Source: a virus. From it: DNA of 64,000 bases. Where the stretch lies: the IMG/VR virus record IMGVR_UViG_3300020438_005666, positions 45,557-109,556 of that record; one strand, 5' to 3'. Made by a program: the position numbers and the translations under genes. Positions 42,953-51,777 of this stretch are shown here, piece after piece; within the stretch, counting starts at the first letter, position 1, and the number at the start of each line of letters is the position of its first letter. The notes under the pieces are model-generated. The model was not told where the DNA came from and did not search any database. It saw nothing but the letters and a program-made list of their open reading frames with translations.

Positions 42953-43828
42953 ATTATCATTCTCCGGGTTAAAGGACGCTTGGATATTAAATACACTATT
43001 ATTGGCTAAAAGGTTATCATCTTTTTTAAGAAAAATTTTATCAGTGGTGTCTTTATCAAAAATAATACTCTCTGGATTCGCAGGCTTGTCTACAAAACCC
43101 TTTCCAGAAAAGCTAATATTCCTTAACACCCTGCCAATTTTATGATTATCATATTCACCAATACCACCATAAGACCTCAAGAATTTTGTTAAATAAGATG
43201 TATTATTATTTCTAGCTAAAATCTTATATTCTCCAGTTTCTGCATTTAATAATCCATAATCAAAATTATTAAAATAACACTCCATACTGACAAACTTCTT
43301 ACCAGCCTCAATGTCTTGTATAAGAGACGCAGCTCTTTCTCTTAATTCTGGATTAGAAAAATTACGATATATAACAGAGCCTGTAACAATATGAAATTTA
43401 TTTGGTAATACAGAAATGTCTGAATTTTCTGGTATTTTATTGCCTTCAGAATCTATAGGCCAATTAGAAATAATATGACCTACTATTTGGTCTTCATCAT
43501 GCTCTAAATTTGTGGGTTTATCTTCAGGTGTATTTTTAGCTTTCCAAACTTCTGCTTTATCAAAGATGTCATCATTACGATTCCATGAAGAAGAGACAAG
43601 AATAGACTGCACATAATACAAGTCGTCATCGTCGACCGAGGCTAAAGATTTACCATCTGGATCAGAGATATTCTCTAAAACTTTTTCAATCTCCGTATCA
43701 AGACTAGCTTTTGCTATATTAATATTTGATACAGTAGTTGGTTGAATTTTAGTGACATATGCTACAGACGCATTAGCCATCACTTTTTCAGCGACACCAT
43801 CATCCCATTCTTGTTGATAAATTTGCAT
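42116..43828 (-). CDS. Prohead protease fused to scaffold
   Basis: A 570-aa protein. The N-terminal ~240 residues include NLEHDEDQIVGHI near 110, and later KKFVSMECYFNNFDYGLL with SGKGFVDKPANPES, a layout similar to phage prohead maturation proteases in which the H of an EH motif and a later S form the active site. The last ~280 residues are an acidic coiled coil (EAKVMQLEATMKDKEEEMARM...) ending in a very Glu-rich segment and a short basic tip, SLVDFVYSRLGKQQ, all typical of scaffold proteins that template the shell and are then digested. An internal ribosome site suggests that scaffold alone is also made (see 42116-42952). Confidence 0.85.
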   Translation of the reverse strand: MQIYQQEWDDGVAEKVMANASVAYVTKIQPTTVSNINIAKASLDTEIEKVLENISDPDGKSLASVDDDDLYYVQSILVSSSWNRNDDIFDKAEVWKAKNTPEDKPTNLEHDEDQIVGHIISNWPIDSEGNKIPENSDISVLPNKFHIVTGSVIYRNFSNPELRERAASLIQDIEAGKKFVSMECYFNNFDYGLLNAETGEYKILARNNNTSYLTKFLRSYGGIGEYDNHKIGRVLRNISFSGKGFVDKPANPESIIFDKDTTDKIFLKKDDNLLANNSVFNIQASFNPENDNMSLEKDVKELTEKVEAMTGCGEVLKEAYSRVSELEAKVMQLEATMKDKEEEMARMSDSSSKLSESVAEKDKLLEEHKNKMEYDVAQLDEVKANELKELAVTHEESIKAKDCDLEALKTELAAANEAIEAYKAKEAELARQAIIVSRVSELVESGVAHDVATVTVSKFEDLDDEAFATIKSLVSSNVPEWAQTKSEEVASEEVAETEEVVEATETEEQESETEDLVAEVAEEALETAEAEEAVDLSVGSDEDSEIDHTRASLVDFVYSRLGKQQSNKGE

Positions 43829-43830
43829 AA

Positions 43831-46020
43831 TTAATTCTCTTCCGTGTGAATAGATGAGTAGTAAATAGATTTAACCAATTTTTGCTCTTCTGTTGTCAAG
43901 TTTCTTCGTAAATTATTAGATATAGATCTTACCCAGTATTCATACCCCGATATTAACGTTTTGGTATTCTTTGAAATATTTTTTATATTAGAAGAAATTT
44001 TATCTGAGTCAATTTTTGCAAAAGGACTTAATGAAAATAAAGCTTGGGTTTTTATGAATTCCAAATTTTTAGATTCTCCATTAGACAAAGATCTCAAATT
44101 TTTCTTATCATAAAATTCTAATATCAGAGGATTAATTATTCCCGCTATTTTTTCCTGAGCGTCTTGCGCCCATATGTCTAGAGTAGCTCCAGTTCTTGGT
44201 CTAAATTCTTTAGTTTTTCGTTTATCAGTATCTTTTGACATTTTTGGACGGCCTTCTCCAGGGACGCCAGGTAAAGATTCCGGAGAATCTTTAACCAACT
44301 TCGTTGTGTTAGTCTTTTCTGTGTTATTTTTTAGTTCATAAAGATTTTTTTCTCCTCGTTTCTTTTTATTAAGATCTAAGCCCACCTCGCTAGGAGTAGC
44401 CATTCCAGCCTGTAAAGCTATTTTTTTCAGACTGTTTAGGAATTCTGCGTCATGATATGGTCCAGACTTAGTAGGTCTCTTATTAGACTTTCTTTCCTTG
44501 CTTTCTCTGCTAATTCTACTTTGCTCCATATCAGAATCAAGACCAAATCTAGTTTGTATTAATTCCTCACTAACTAAGTTTCTGTCAGCAAGTTGTATTA
44601 ATAAGGCTTTTTCTGCTTCTTCATTACTAAGGTCCATCCTGTCAAATTCTATTTTGGCTGGATATCTGAAACCCATAGCTTTTTGAACTGCATAAATTTC
44701 TTGCTGCCAAAACTGCATTAAGACTTGTCTTCCATACTCTAATCTTTGAGTTAATGTTTTTAAACTAATGAAATTATTAGTAGTTCCAGCAGCTCCATAT
44801 GTACCCGTAAGAGTAGGGGGGATGCCAAGACCAGCATAAACACTATTTAGATGTGGCGTATATTTTGCCTCTCCTAAGAATTGATGAACATTAGTTTTAC
44901 TTTCTAATAATTCAATGTCTGGACCCCAAATTAAATCCATAGTGCCACCACCAACATTATTTTGTAAAATATTTGATAACTTTGCTGCTGCCGCTTTTGT
45001 TGGTGCAATCTTATGCTCTAAATTACCTAACTTAAAAATTCTAATATTAGAAATAGCGCCATCTAAGGCTGCTAAATCTGCAAGTTTAAGTTTTTCAATA
45101 ATATTAATATCATCCATGATAGCATATATCATAGGATAAGCCCAATTTTGCCAGTCATCTTTTTTATAATGGAATACTAAAGTTTTTTCAACTTCTAAAG
45201 GGTATAGTGTTTTATTTTTAGCTGCTAATAAAATAGTTTCTGGTAATTCTGCAACTATTTGTTTCTCAACACTATTCTTAGGGCTATTAATTGTTTTCCT
45301 TAATTGAGAAGGCATTGATATAGCATATTGTTTTTTACCAACAAAAGAAGACAAACTCTCTCCCAAAACATCAACATAAAAAGGATCTATAAAAGTATAT
45401 CTCCACGGAATCTCTTTTCTTTCAACTTTAATTTCTTCTAAAGATGGGTCTATATCAGCTTTAGCATTCGCCTTGTATAATTCATCAGATATTTTTTTGT
45501 TAATTTTAGCTGTCTGCTTATTGATAACAACATTGCCAACTCTGTATAAATTATTAAGAAATCTTTCACTTCTATCTAAACCATTAACTTTTCTAAACCA
45601 ATTTCTATAAAATCTTTCTATTCTTTTATTTCTGTGAGACAGTCTAATTCCTTGGGAACCAAAATCCCCCATTAAATCAATAACATTCTTAACAAGACCA
45701 ACTCTTTGATATATAGTATCTGCTGTCTTAATAATATTTTTTAGCTTAACGGGCACTGCCTCGTTAGGTCTAAAATAATCATAATCAGATCTGGTTAGTC
45801 CTGGCCTACCAGAAGTATTGTCTGATAAATTAGAAAAATCCCTATTATATCTAGCATAACCAGTGGTTTTATGTATCCCTTCAAACTCACTGATAGACTT
45901 AGAAGATTCTTCTAGAGCTTGTTGTTTAGATTTTAAATCTTCTCCCCATGTTACGTATAGTTCTTCTTTTTCGATCTCTGCGTTTTCTATAGCATCACTT
46001 TTCGGATATTTTTTGGACAT
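43831..46020 (-). CDS. Portal protein
   Basis: A 729-aa protein that forms the dodecameric DNA gate at one capsid vertex. Typical segments include RVGLVKNVIDLMGDFGSQGI, WRYTFIDPFYVDVLG, VEKTLVFHYKKDDWQNW, YPMIYAIMDDINIIEKLKLADLAALDGAISNIRIFKLG, LNSVYAGLGIPPTLTGTYGA and QRLEYGRQVLMQFWQQEIY, which follow the order of a large portal's wing, stem and crown. It is encoded 2 nt before the protease gene and right after the large terminase, the expected order. The C-terminal ~200 residues are charged and may be a phage-specific extension. Confidence 0.88.
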   Translation of the reverse strand: MSKKYPKSDAIENAEIEKEELYVTWGEDLKSKQQALEESSKSISEFEGIHKTTGYARYNRDFSNLSDNTSGRPGLTRSDYDYFRPNEAVPVKLKNIIKTADTIYQRVGLVKNVIDLMGDFGSQGIRLSHRNKRIERFYRNWFRKVNGLDRSERFLNNLYRVGNVVINKQTAKINKKISDELYKANAKADIDPSLEEIKVERKEIPWRYTFIDPFYVDVLGESLSSFVGKKQYAISMPSQLRKTINSPKNSVEKQIVAELPETILLAAKNKTLYPLEVEKTLVFHYKKDDWQNWAYPMIYAIMDDINIIEKLKLADLAALDGAISNIRIFKLGNLEHKIAPTKAAAAKLSNILQNNVGGGTMDLIWGPDIELLESKTNVHQFLGEAKYTPHLNSVYAGLGIPPTLTGTYGAAGTTNNFISLKTLTQRLEYGRQVLMQFWQQEIYAVQKAMGFRYPAKIEFDRMDLSNEEAEKALLIQLADRNLVSEELIQTRFGLDSDMEQSRISRESKERKSNKRPTKSGPYHDAEFLNSLKKIALQAGMATPSEVGLDLNKKKRGEKNLYELKNNTEKTNTTKLVKDSPESLPGVPGEGRPKMSKDTDKRKTKEFRPRTGATLDIWAQDAQEKIAGIINPLILEFYDKKNLRSLSNGESKNLEFIKTQALFSLSPFAKIDSDKISSNIKNISKNTKTLISGYEYWVRSISNNLRRNLTTEEQKLVKSIYYSSIHTEEN

Positions 46021-46068
46021 AATTCTATTGTATTTCTATTGCAATTCTAATGATTATGGAAGACTCTA

Positions 46069-46087
46069 TTATTATACACTATTTTTT
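46069..46087 (-). promoter_or_regulatory. Late-promoter-like motif before the portal gene
   Basis: The minus strand reads AAAAAATAGTGTATAATAA. It shares the GTGTATAAT core with the site before the sigma-factor operon and lies about 50 nt upstream of the portal ATG, overlapping the end of the terminase gene. Confidence 0.5.
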
Positions 46088-48103
46088 GTAAATACCAAGA
46101 TATATATCATTATTAGCATCATTTGTAAACCATGCTGGACCTTTATAGAGACTTTCTTTATCGTCTTTATATCTACCATCTACACCTCCGATAACATCAT
46201 ACTCAACAGGAGCGTCTGCTCTGCTAATAGATCTAGCTATAGAATTGGCTATAACTAGTGAGCTGTATCTATCTTTCCTTAATTTACCTCTTTTGGCTCC
46301 TGCTCCCTTATTATCTGGGGTATCCCATTTTTCTCTAGCTCCAGAACTATTGCTAGTTTGACTCATTACTATAGTTGTTAGTTCGTTTTTTAGTTCTTCT
46401 ATTTCTAAAATACACTCTCCTAGAGTATCATAAACATTCTCTAGATCAGTTTCCATAACATTCTGAGCATCTTTCTCCATAGCTAAACCTAGTGTTAGAT
46501 TATCAAATGATGGAAATAGTAAGACTTTATCTTCGAAATCTTTTCTAAGTCCATGATTAGCATGACTGGTCCAATCAGATCTAGCAAATTGCACTAACTC
46601 TAAAATATGTAATCCTGGTTTATCATCACTATCTTTATGCTTTTTTCCATCTATAATAGGCCATATAGGAACTTCATTTTCCTTTAGCTTATTATTATCG
46701 TGTAAAGCTTCCTCAATAGCTATACCGCCTCCCTGTGCGTCAATGCCTATTCTTTCGCATGGAAATACAGTCATTAATTCTCTAATTTTTCTAGCGCAAA
46801 AGCCATAAAAATCATTCTCTTCTACTAATCCTGTTTTTTGTCTCTTCTTAAAATTAGTTCTGTTGGTAGTCCAGACATATACTATTCTCGAATGATTAGG
46901 GTGTAATTCTATAACTACTATACAAAAGTTATCCTGTTCGCTCGCTGGGTCAATACCATAAACATATTTTTTATCAGGATCTCCCTTTACCCTAGCATCA
47001 AAAATCATAGGTTCTTCATTAATAATAATAGGGTTTTTAACATTAGCTACACAACTCTCAACTAAGCTTCTACGAAAAAATCCACTACTATCTTTAGTAA
47101 AACAAGCTGCATATTCCATATTGTAAATACCACTATGTATCGTAGCTCTTGCTCTAGCAACCTGTCTATCATCCATAAAGCCTTTAGGTATTAATTCATA
47201 TGGAACTCTAACAACGCTATAATCTTGCCAATTAAAATTATTAGGGACTTCTCCTTGGAATATTTTACCTAACTTTTCCTTATCTCCTTTACTATGTATA
47301 ATAGATCTATATCTCTCCCAATACCGAGCGAAGTGTTTGAAGCTATAATCAGCAGTACCTGCAATGATAGCTTGATTACTTTTCCGATATTGTAAAGACT
47401 CTAGCTCTTCGTTCCAAATGCCAAGTTCTTTCATTAGTTCTTTTTTAGCTTCTGCTTTAACATTGCCCATAGGATCAGCAGATACAGCAGCAAAACCAGA
47501 TACCACGGTTTCATATACTTCCGGTGAAATAGACGCAAATTCATCAGCAATAATAATATGAGCTCTTAAACCTCTAATCTTACTACCATCACCAAGAGGG
47601 ATAGCTATAGTCCAACTATCTCCATAACGCATAGTACATCTATCTACATCTCTTCTAGGACCATCATCATTACCATTAAAAATACTACGTATTATAGCTG
47701 ACTTTCTCCATATGGTTTCCATGTATTCAAAAATAACTTTACTCTGTCTAAAAGCAGCACCAACTACAACGATCTTACTACCTGGAACAAAAATGCATTT
47801 TAAAGTACAATAAAGAGCAAGTAAGAAAGATTTACCAAATCCACGACTAGCAATAAACATTGGGAATGGCCTATCCCAAAATTCCTCTAAAATAGCTGCT
47901 TGAATGGGATGCAATTCTATATCCATTAAAAGTTTTGCAGTCATGGAAAAATTAGCTGGGTCTTTAATTATATTAACTAAATGTCTATCTGGATTCTCTA
48001 TATCTGTTTCAGAGCGATTGATCATAACATTTTTATCTATGTTGATCTTATCTATATCGCCTATATTTAACCATGCGTTATCTAAATAGCTGTTACTTAC
48101 CAT
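46079..48103 (-). CDS. terL: Terminase large subunit
   Basis: The ATP-driven packaging motor and DNA-cutting nuclease, 674 aa. The ATPase domain has a Walker A-like SRGFGKS preceded by PMFIA, an adenine-binding stretch PIQAAILEEFWDRPFP, and Walker B with catalytic Glu in HIIIADEFAS. The nuclease domain has YGIDPASEQDNFCIVVIE and RIGIDAQGGG, whose aspartates coordinate metal, and a late acidic NVYDTLGECI. Length is at the upper end for TerL. It overlaps the ERCC4-type nuclease gene by 11 nt and precedes portal. Confidence 0.95.
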   Translation of the reverse strand: MVSNSYLDNAWLNIGDIDKINIDKNVMINRSETDIENPDRHLVNIIKDPANFSMTAKLLMDIELHPIQAAILEEFWDRPFPMFIASRGFGKSFLLALYCTLKCIFVPGSKIVVVGAAFRQSKVIFEYMETIWRKSAIIRSIFNGNDDGPRRDVDRCTMRYGDSWTIAIPLGDGSKIRGLRAHIIIADEFASISPEVYETVVSGFAAVSADPMGNVKAEAKKELMKELGIWNEELESLQYRKSNQAIIAGTADYSFKHFARYWERYRSIIHSKGDKEKLGKIFQGEVPNNFNWQDYSVVRVPYELIPKGFMDDRQVARARATIHSGIYNMEYAACFTKDSSGFFRRSLVESCVANVKNPIIINEEPMIFDARVKGDPDKKYVYGIDPASEQDNFCIVVIELHPNHSRIVYVWTTNRTNFKKRQKTGLVEENDFYGFCARKIRELMTVFPCERIGIDAQGGGIAIEEALHDNNKLKENEVPIWPIIDGKKHKDSDDKPGLHILELVQFARSDWTSHANHGLRKDFEDKVLLFPSFDNLTLGLAMEKDAQNVMETDLENVYDTLGECILEIEELKNELTTIVMSQTSNSSGAREKWDTPDNKGAGAKRGKLRKDRYSSLVIANSIARSISRADAPVEYDVIGGVDGRYKDDKESLYKGPAWFTNDANNDIYLGIYKK

Positions 48104-48569
48104 GTAATTCGTTCACTCTCTTAAAAATAGAAAAAGCCATTTGGTTAGCAGCTTCTGGGTTATCACAAAATACTACATTTATATTATGTTTAATTTGTAG
48201 TTCTGTTAAGTACTTTAATATGTAAGCAGGTCTAATTTTAATTTTAGACCACATATGTCTAGGAACATTAGAACCAATAGGGTATTTTAAAACATCCTGT
48301 AAACTAAACTCTAGTAATATAAACTTATATAAGTAATCATTCATTCTAAGTATCTCAGCTTTAAATCTAGCCTCAGAAATATTATTAGCTATTTCGCTTA
48401 CGCTATTTTTTCTCTCTATGCATAAAAGCTCTTCTAACCCCTCAATACTATAATCTCCTGTATCTAGCTTTCTATTAATAGTATCACAACCAGCAAAAGC
48501 CCAAGGTTTTTGTTCTCTGGTATCTATAATAATGTTAAAACTATATTTCTTATCTGGTTTATGAGTCAT
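48093..48569 (-). CDS. ERCC4-type nuclease
   Basis: A 158-aa single-domain nuclease with IIIDTREQKPW (Asp16, Glu19), LDTGDYSI (Asp near 37) and CIERKNSVSEI. This is the GD...ERKxxxD metal site of the XPF/ERCC4 family, with the last acidic position apparently replaced. Such proteins cut branched DNA, and in phages could resolve replication intermediates before packaging. Its gene lies just before terL and overlaps it, which suggests a packaging-linked role (trimming branches so the motor can pass). That link is inference. Confidence 0.8.
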   Translation of the reverse strand: MTHKPDKKYSFNIIIDTREQKPWAFAGCDTINRKLDTGDYSIEGLEELLCIERKNSVSEIANNISEARFKAEILRMNDYLYKFILLEFSLQDVLKYPIGSNVPRHMWSKIKIRPAYILKYLTELQIKHNINVVFCDNPEAANQMAFSIFKRVNELHGK

Positions 48570-49236
48570 GGCAAAAATTCAATACGGGTAACATTCTTTG
48601 TTCTATAATATTTTGCGATATTTCGAAATCCATATCTAAAAATTTAAGTTTATTAAAATCTCTTAAAGCTTTAGAGAAAACCTTTTTTATATTACACCCT
48701 GCTATCAATAAATTAGTCAATATATTATTCTTTACTATTCTATTTATATAAATAGAGCCTATAACACAAGCATCTGTTAAATAATTAAGATTAAAGGATT
48801 TACTATACAGATACAAACAATAGCCTATGACATCTTCTACTTTAGGTAAATAATAACCTATACCATTATATTCTAAAAACTCTGGAGGATTATTTAGATA
48901 AACTTTGTCATACTTATTAACATAATCAATATAGCGAATGTTCACATTATAGTCTTCTAAGTATTTAAAATTAATATTTTTATAATTAAAAGAAAATTTA
49001 GATACTTGAGGATGTGTTTTGCTTAAGTAAATACAGGTATTAAAGAATTTATAATTATTAATTACTAAAGAATTCTTAGTAAAGCTTCTTGGATAACTAA
49101 AAAATAAATTCTTAGAATAGTTAAAGAGATATAATGCTAAAGATGGCTCCATACCTAAAATACAAGAACATTCTGGAGTGTAATTACAAAATTCAGAGTT
49201 AAAAATTAAATTATATAAGTATAAGTTATTGGACAT
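48559..49236 (-). CDS. Hypothetical protein, Tyr/Asn-rich
   Basis: A 225-aa protein exceptionally rich in Tyr, Asn, Leu and Phe (MSNNLYLYNLIFNSEF..., YLYSKSFNLNYLTDACVIGSIYINRIV). I do not recognise it. The strong AT bias of its codons explains much of the composition. It overlaps both the sulfotransferase-like gene (11 nt) and the ERCC4 gene (11 nt), so it is part of the same unit between the two terminase subunits. Confidence 0.6.
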   Translation of the reverse strand: MSNNLYLYNLIFNSEFCNYTPECSCILGMEPSLALYLFNYSKNLFFSYPRSFTKNSLVINNYKFFNTCIYLSKTHPQVSKFSFNYKNINFKYLEDYNVNIRYIDYVNKYDKVYLNNPPEFLEYNGIGYYLPKVEDVIGYCLYLYSKSFNLNYLTDACVIGSIYINRIVKNNILTNLLIAGCNIKKVFSKALRDFNKLKFLDMDFEISQNIIEQRMLPVLNFCHDS

Positions 49237-49858
49237 CTATATTGTAAAATTTGGTATATAGGTAAAAATCTTTATAAATTTGTGATTCTAAGTGAGAAAT
49301 ATCTATATCTTTATTTATTAGTCTAGCTTGATTAACATTATCTTGAGGAAAATCAATATCTATATTAAATTTAGAGTGTAGATACTTTTCTAAAGAAGAG
49401 ATATCTTCTAGTTTAAATAATTTTAAATTAACTTCTTGATGATTATTAAAAAATACTTTATCTGTTAGCATTTTGTAATGAACTGTTTTCATCATGCTCT
49501 GGGCGCAACTAAATTGATGCCAAATATTTCTTCCATGTAGAAGAAGATTTTGTCTACGAATATCAAAAAAATATAAGCTTTTAAACATATCAATTGGTTC
49601 TCTAGTAGTAACTATGAAAGTCCAATCATCTATATTTTGTTTATGTTTTTGTTGTAAAAAGACAATCGCACTATCTAAATTTGAATGAACCCAATTAAAA
49701 TGATGATGATTCCATCCACAATCTACTAAAGTTTTAGTACTATAGAAAATTTTAGAATGTAAATTAACATTCGATTTTCTGATAGCTTTTTCTAGAGAAG
49801 TACTGCCACATTTAGGTTTTCGTAAAAAACATATCTTATAATCATGTAATACTATCAT
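49226..49858 (-). CDS. Sulfotransferase-like protein
   Basis: A 210-aa protein with a 5'-PAPS loop-like CFLRKPKCGSTSLEKAI at residues 10-26 and a 3'-phosphate motif-like WTFIVTTREPIDMFKSLYFF near 80-100. These are the two cofactor segments of sulfotransferases (KxGSTSL; R-x-P-x-x-x-xxS). It may act on the same glycan as the enzyme at 12531-13118, but sits in a different place, between TerS/HNH and TerL. A catalytic His or Glu in HHHFNW near 52-57 is possible. Not a recent duplicate: the two proteins share only the cofactor motifs. Confidence 0.7.
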   Translation of the reverse strand: MIVLHDYKICFLRKPKCGSTSLEKAIRKSNVNLHSKIFYSTKTLVDCGWNHHHFNWVHSNLDSAIVFLQQKHKQNIDDWTFIVTTREPIDMFKSLYFFDIRRQNLLLHGRNIWHQFSCAQSMMKTVHYKMLTDKVFFNNHQEVNLKLFKLEDISSLEKYLHSKFNIDIDFPQDNVNQARLINKDIDISHLESQIYKDFYLYTKFYNIDVQ

Positions 49859-50121
49859 TTTTTACCTGCTACAATCTTAAAAAACATCATTTCATAATTT
49901 TCTTCATTGCTTTTTATAAGATCATGATGATATTTACATAAAGTAATTCCATTATCAGGATGTAATCTTAAACCTGGATAATCTGCCCACTTTTTAATAT
50001 GATGAGCATTTAATCGCCCTCTGTGTTTTTTACATTCTGGCCACTGACACTTAAACTTGTCTCTTGCAAAAACTTTTTTAATCCAGTCCTTATATTGTTT
50101 ATCGTATAGTCTTTTATTCAT
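49855..50121 (-). CDS. HNH endonuclease
   Basis: An 88-aa HNH nuclease. The zinc ligands C-x4-C (CQWPEC) precede LNAHHIKKWADYP, then LHPDNGITLCKYHHDLI, giving the H-N-H active site with a second cysteine pair partly replaced by histidines. Small HNH proteins encoded beside terminase genes in many long-tailed phages are known to assist TerL in cleaving DNA for packaging (HK97 gp74 type). It lies just after TerS with an 8-nt overlap and 2-4 nt from the next gene. Confidence 0.88.
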   Translation of the reverse strand: MNKRLYDKQYKDWIKKVFARDKFKCQWPECKKHRGRLNAHHIKKWADYPGLRLHPDNGITLCKYHHDLIKSNEENYEMMFFKIVAGKK

Positions 50122-50932
50122 CTTGATTCTTTAATACTGATTCTGCATTTAGTATAGGTGTATCAAATTCATTATCTTGGTATTGATGTGGAGATTGTAA
50201 GTCATTTTTAGATTTATCAGTAGCCATCTTTAATATTTCAAGCTGTCTACCTTCTTTCTCTCTAATCTCTTCATCTTCCAACATTCTAATTAATCCTGTC
50301 CAACTACTTTTACCATCTTCAATTCTTTTAATTCTTTGTTCTCTAGTAGCTTTAAGATCTTTGCTAATTTTTTGCTGTTCACTTAAAAGCTTAGTATATT
50401 CATTGGTATAACTAGCAATACTGTTTCTAGCGAAACTAAGCTGAGTTTCTAAATTAGCAAGCTTCGCTGTGTCCCTATCTACGTCTGGCATAGAATATTC
50501 AAAATCAACTTGCTTTTGTAGTTTTTCAGTTTCTGCTATATGCCTTTTTCTTTCTTTCATACTTCTATTAATAAGAATATCTATAGTGATAAACTGTTTG
50601 ATCTGTAATTCTTCTGCTGGTAAAACATCTTCTCTAAACTGCTTAATAAGATTAACCCATGTACTTTCGAAATAGTCTAATTCTCCAGTTTCTCTATCAA
50701 ACTGTTTACATACCTCACTCCAAAAGGTTTTGGATCTTAATTTCATACTTAATATCTCAGTATCTGCATGTTCAGCAGGGGTTTGTAATAACTGGTTTTT
50801 TTCTATATATTTCTTAACTGGAGTAGTATTTCTATTTAAGTATTCTGCTATCTCTTCAATACTAGAAGTAGTAGCATTATCTCTTATATACTTTTCTTCC
50901 TTTAAAGAAAGCTGTCCTCTTTTTTTATTCAT
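50114..50932 (-). CDS. terS: Terminase small subunit (putative)
   Basis: A 272-aa protein. The N-terminal ~45 residues form a helix-turn-helix (LSLKEEKYIRDNATTSSIEE, then IAEYLNRNTTPVKKYIEK), followed by FWSEVCKQFDRETGELDYFES and a long coiled coil (RSMKERKRHIAETEKLQKQV...), the HTH-plus-oligomerisation layout of TerS. These proteins form a ring that recognises packaging sites and regulates TerL. It starts 8 nt inside the sigma-like gene and is followed by HNH. TerL is three genes further on. Identification rests on architecture and position. Confidence 0.7.
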   Translation of the reverse strand: MNKKRGQLSLKEEKYIRDNATTSSIEEIAEYLNRNTTPVKKYIEKNQLLQTPAEHADTEILSMKLRSKTFWSEVCKQFDRETGELDYFESTWVNLIKQFREDVLPAEELQIKQFITIDILINRSMKERKRHIAETEKLQKQVDFEYSMPDVDRDTAKLANLETQLSFARNSIASYTNEYTKLLSEQQKISKDLKATREQRIKRIEDGKSSWTGLIRMLEDEEIREKEGRQLEILKMATDKSKNDLQSPHQYQDNEFDTPILNAESVLKNQDE

Positions 50933-51584
50933 TTTTATACTTAGGTATGAGTTTCTTTTTAATAAAATTCTGCAATTTCACTTTTTCATTTTTAACTACC
51001 TTTTGACCATATTTTAACTTAAGGTAGGTGCTTCTATATTTAACTGGTAAATTTTCTTCTATAAAATCTATTAATTGCTGATCAGATATATTGTCAACAA
51101 AATCTTGGTTACTAGCTGGATCTATCTTATCTATGTAAGATGGTTGAATAATACCTTTTTTATTATTATTACGTTGAAACCAAGATCTATAAGCGTGGCA
51201 ATTAAACTTATCATTAAATTCATTACAGTCATTACCATCTGATGAATTAATGTTATATAAAGGACATGTTAAACATGGCTTATCCGGCCTTTGATAGTTA
51301 TCTCGCTTATAATTAAATAATCTATTCCTAACATGTGTCCATAAAAAGTTCTCTAATGGTCTAGAGTAATCATATTTTTCTAAGCCTTCTATAGCAAAAA
51401 TAGCAGCTTGTTGCTTCATATCATTAATATCATGATATGCAAATTTAAATTTATAGCATAGTCTTTTACTTATGTTTTCTAAAACAGCTAAAAACTCTTC
51501 TTCTGATACTACTTCATTCTTCTGATTCGTTTTTTTTGATGTTTTCTTCTGTAGGATTTTCTTCTTTGGAATTTTCTTCCTCAT
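50925..51584 (-). CDS. Phage RNA polymerase sigma-like factor with cysteine insertion
   Basis: A 219-aa protein. Residues ~32-95 match sigma70 region 2: DINDMKQQAAIFAIEGLEKYD followed by PLENFLWTHVRNRLFNYKRDN, which binds core polymerase and the -10 element. A cysteine set follows, C104-x2-C107, C120, C129, probably a zinc site not normally present. The last ~50 residues (LIDFIEENLPVKYRSTYL, KLQNFIKKKL) may be a reduced region 4. It heads the late operon, directly before TerS, and is the natural candidate to direct host polymerase to late promoters such as the recurrent GTGTATA motif. The N-terminus is very Lys-rich and overlaps the upstream small gene. Confidence 0.75.
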   Translation of the reverse strand: MRKKIPKKKILQKKTSKKTNQKNEVVSEEEFLAVLENISKRLCYKFKFAYHDINDMKQQAAIFAIEGLEKYDYSRPLENFLWTHVRNRLFNYKRDNYQRPDKPCLTCPLYNINSSDGNDCNEFNDKFNCHAYRSWFQRNNNKKGIIQPSYIDKIDPASNQDFVDNISDQQLIDFIEENLPVKYRSTYLKLKYGQKVVKNEKVKLQNFIKKKLIPKYKNE

Positions 51585-51702
51585 ATAATTGTGCTATACT
51601 TTTATGCTCATTATTATTAAGATCATGAGATATATCGATATTCTCAGAAGCAATGACTTTAATGGTAGAATGAGCTACATTACGGTATTTTTTATTTTTC
51701 AT
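51514..51702 (-). CDS. Small acidic-tailed hypothetical protein heading the late operon
   Basis: A 62-aa ORF (MKNKKYRNVAHSTIKVIASEN...) ending in a Glu/Asn-rich tail. The ATG at 51702 is preferred. The longer open frame to 51921 would run back through the promoter-like region and the divergent gene. It overlaps the sigma-like gene by 71 nt in another frame, which is long but possible. It lies about 45 nt after the late-promoter-like motif at 51746-51760, which supports expression. The function is unknown. Confidence 0.5.
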   Translation of the reverse strand: MKNKKYRNVAHSTIKVIASENIDISHDLNNNEHKSIAQLYEEENSKEENPTEENIKKNESEE

Positions 51703-51745
51703 GATTGACCATTTTCTCAAAAGGATTAATATACTATTATACGAT

Positions 51746-51760
51746 ATAATTACACCAAGT
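51746..51760 (-). promoter_or_regulatory. Late-promoter-like motif before the sigma/terminase operon
   Basis: The minus strand reads ACTTGGTGTAATTAT. It shares CTTGGTGTA with the site before the cysteine-rich gene at 57541-58887 (CTTGGTGTATAAT). It lies in the divergent intergenic region between 51702 and 51778. Confidence 0.5.
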
Positions 51761-51777
51761 AAAGTATAGGATTTAAT

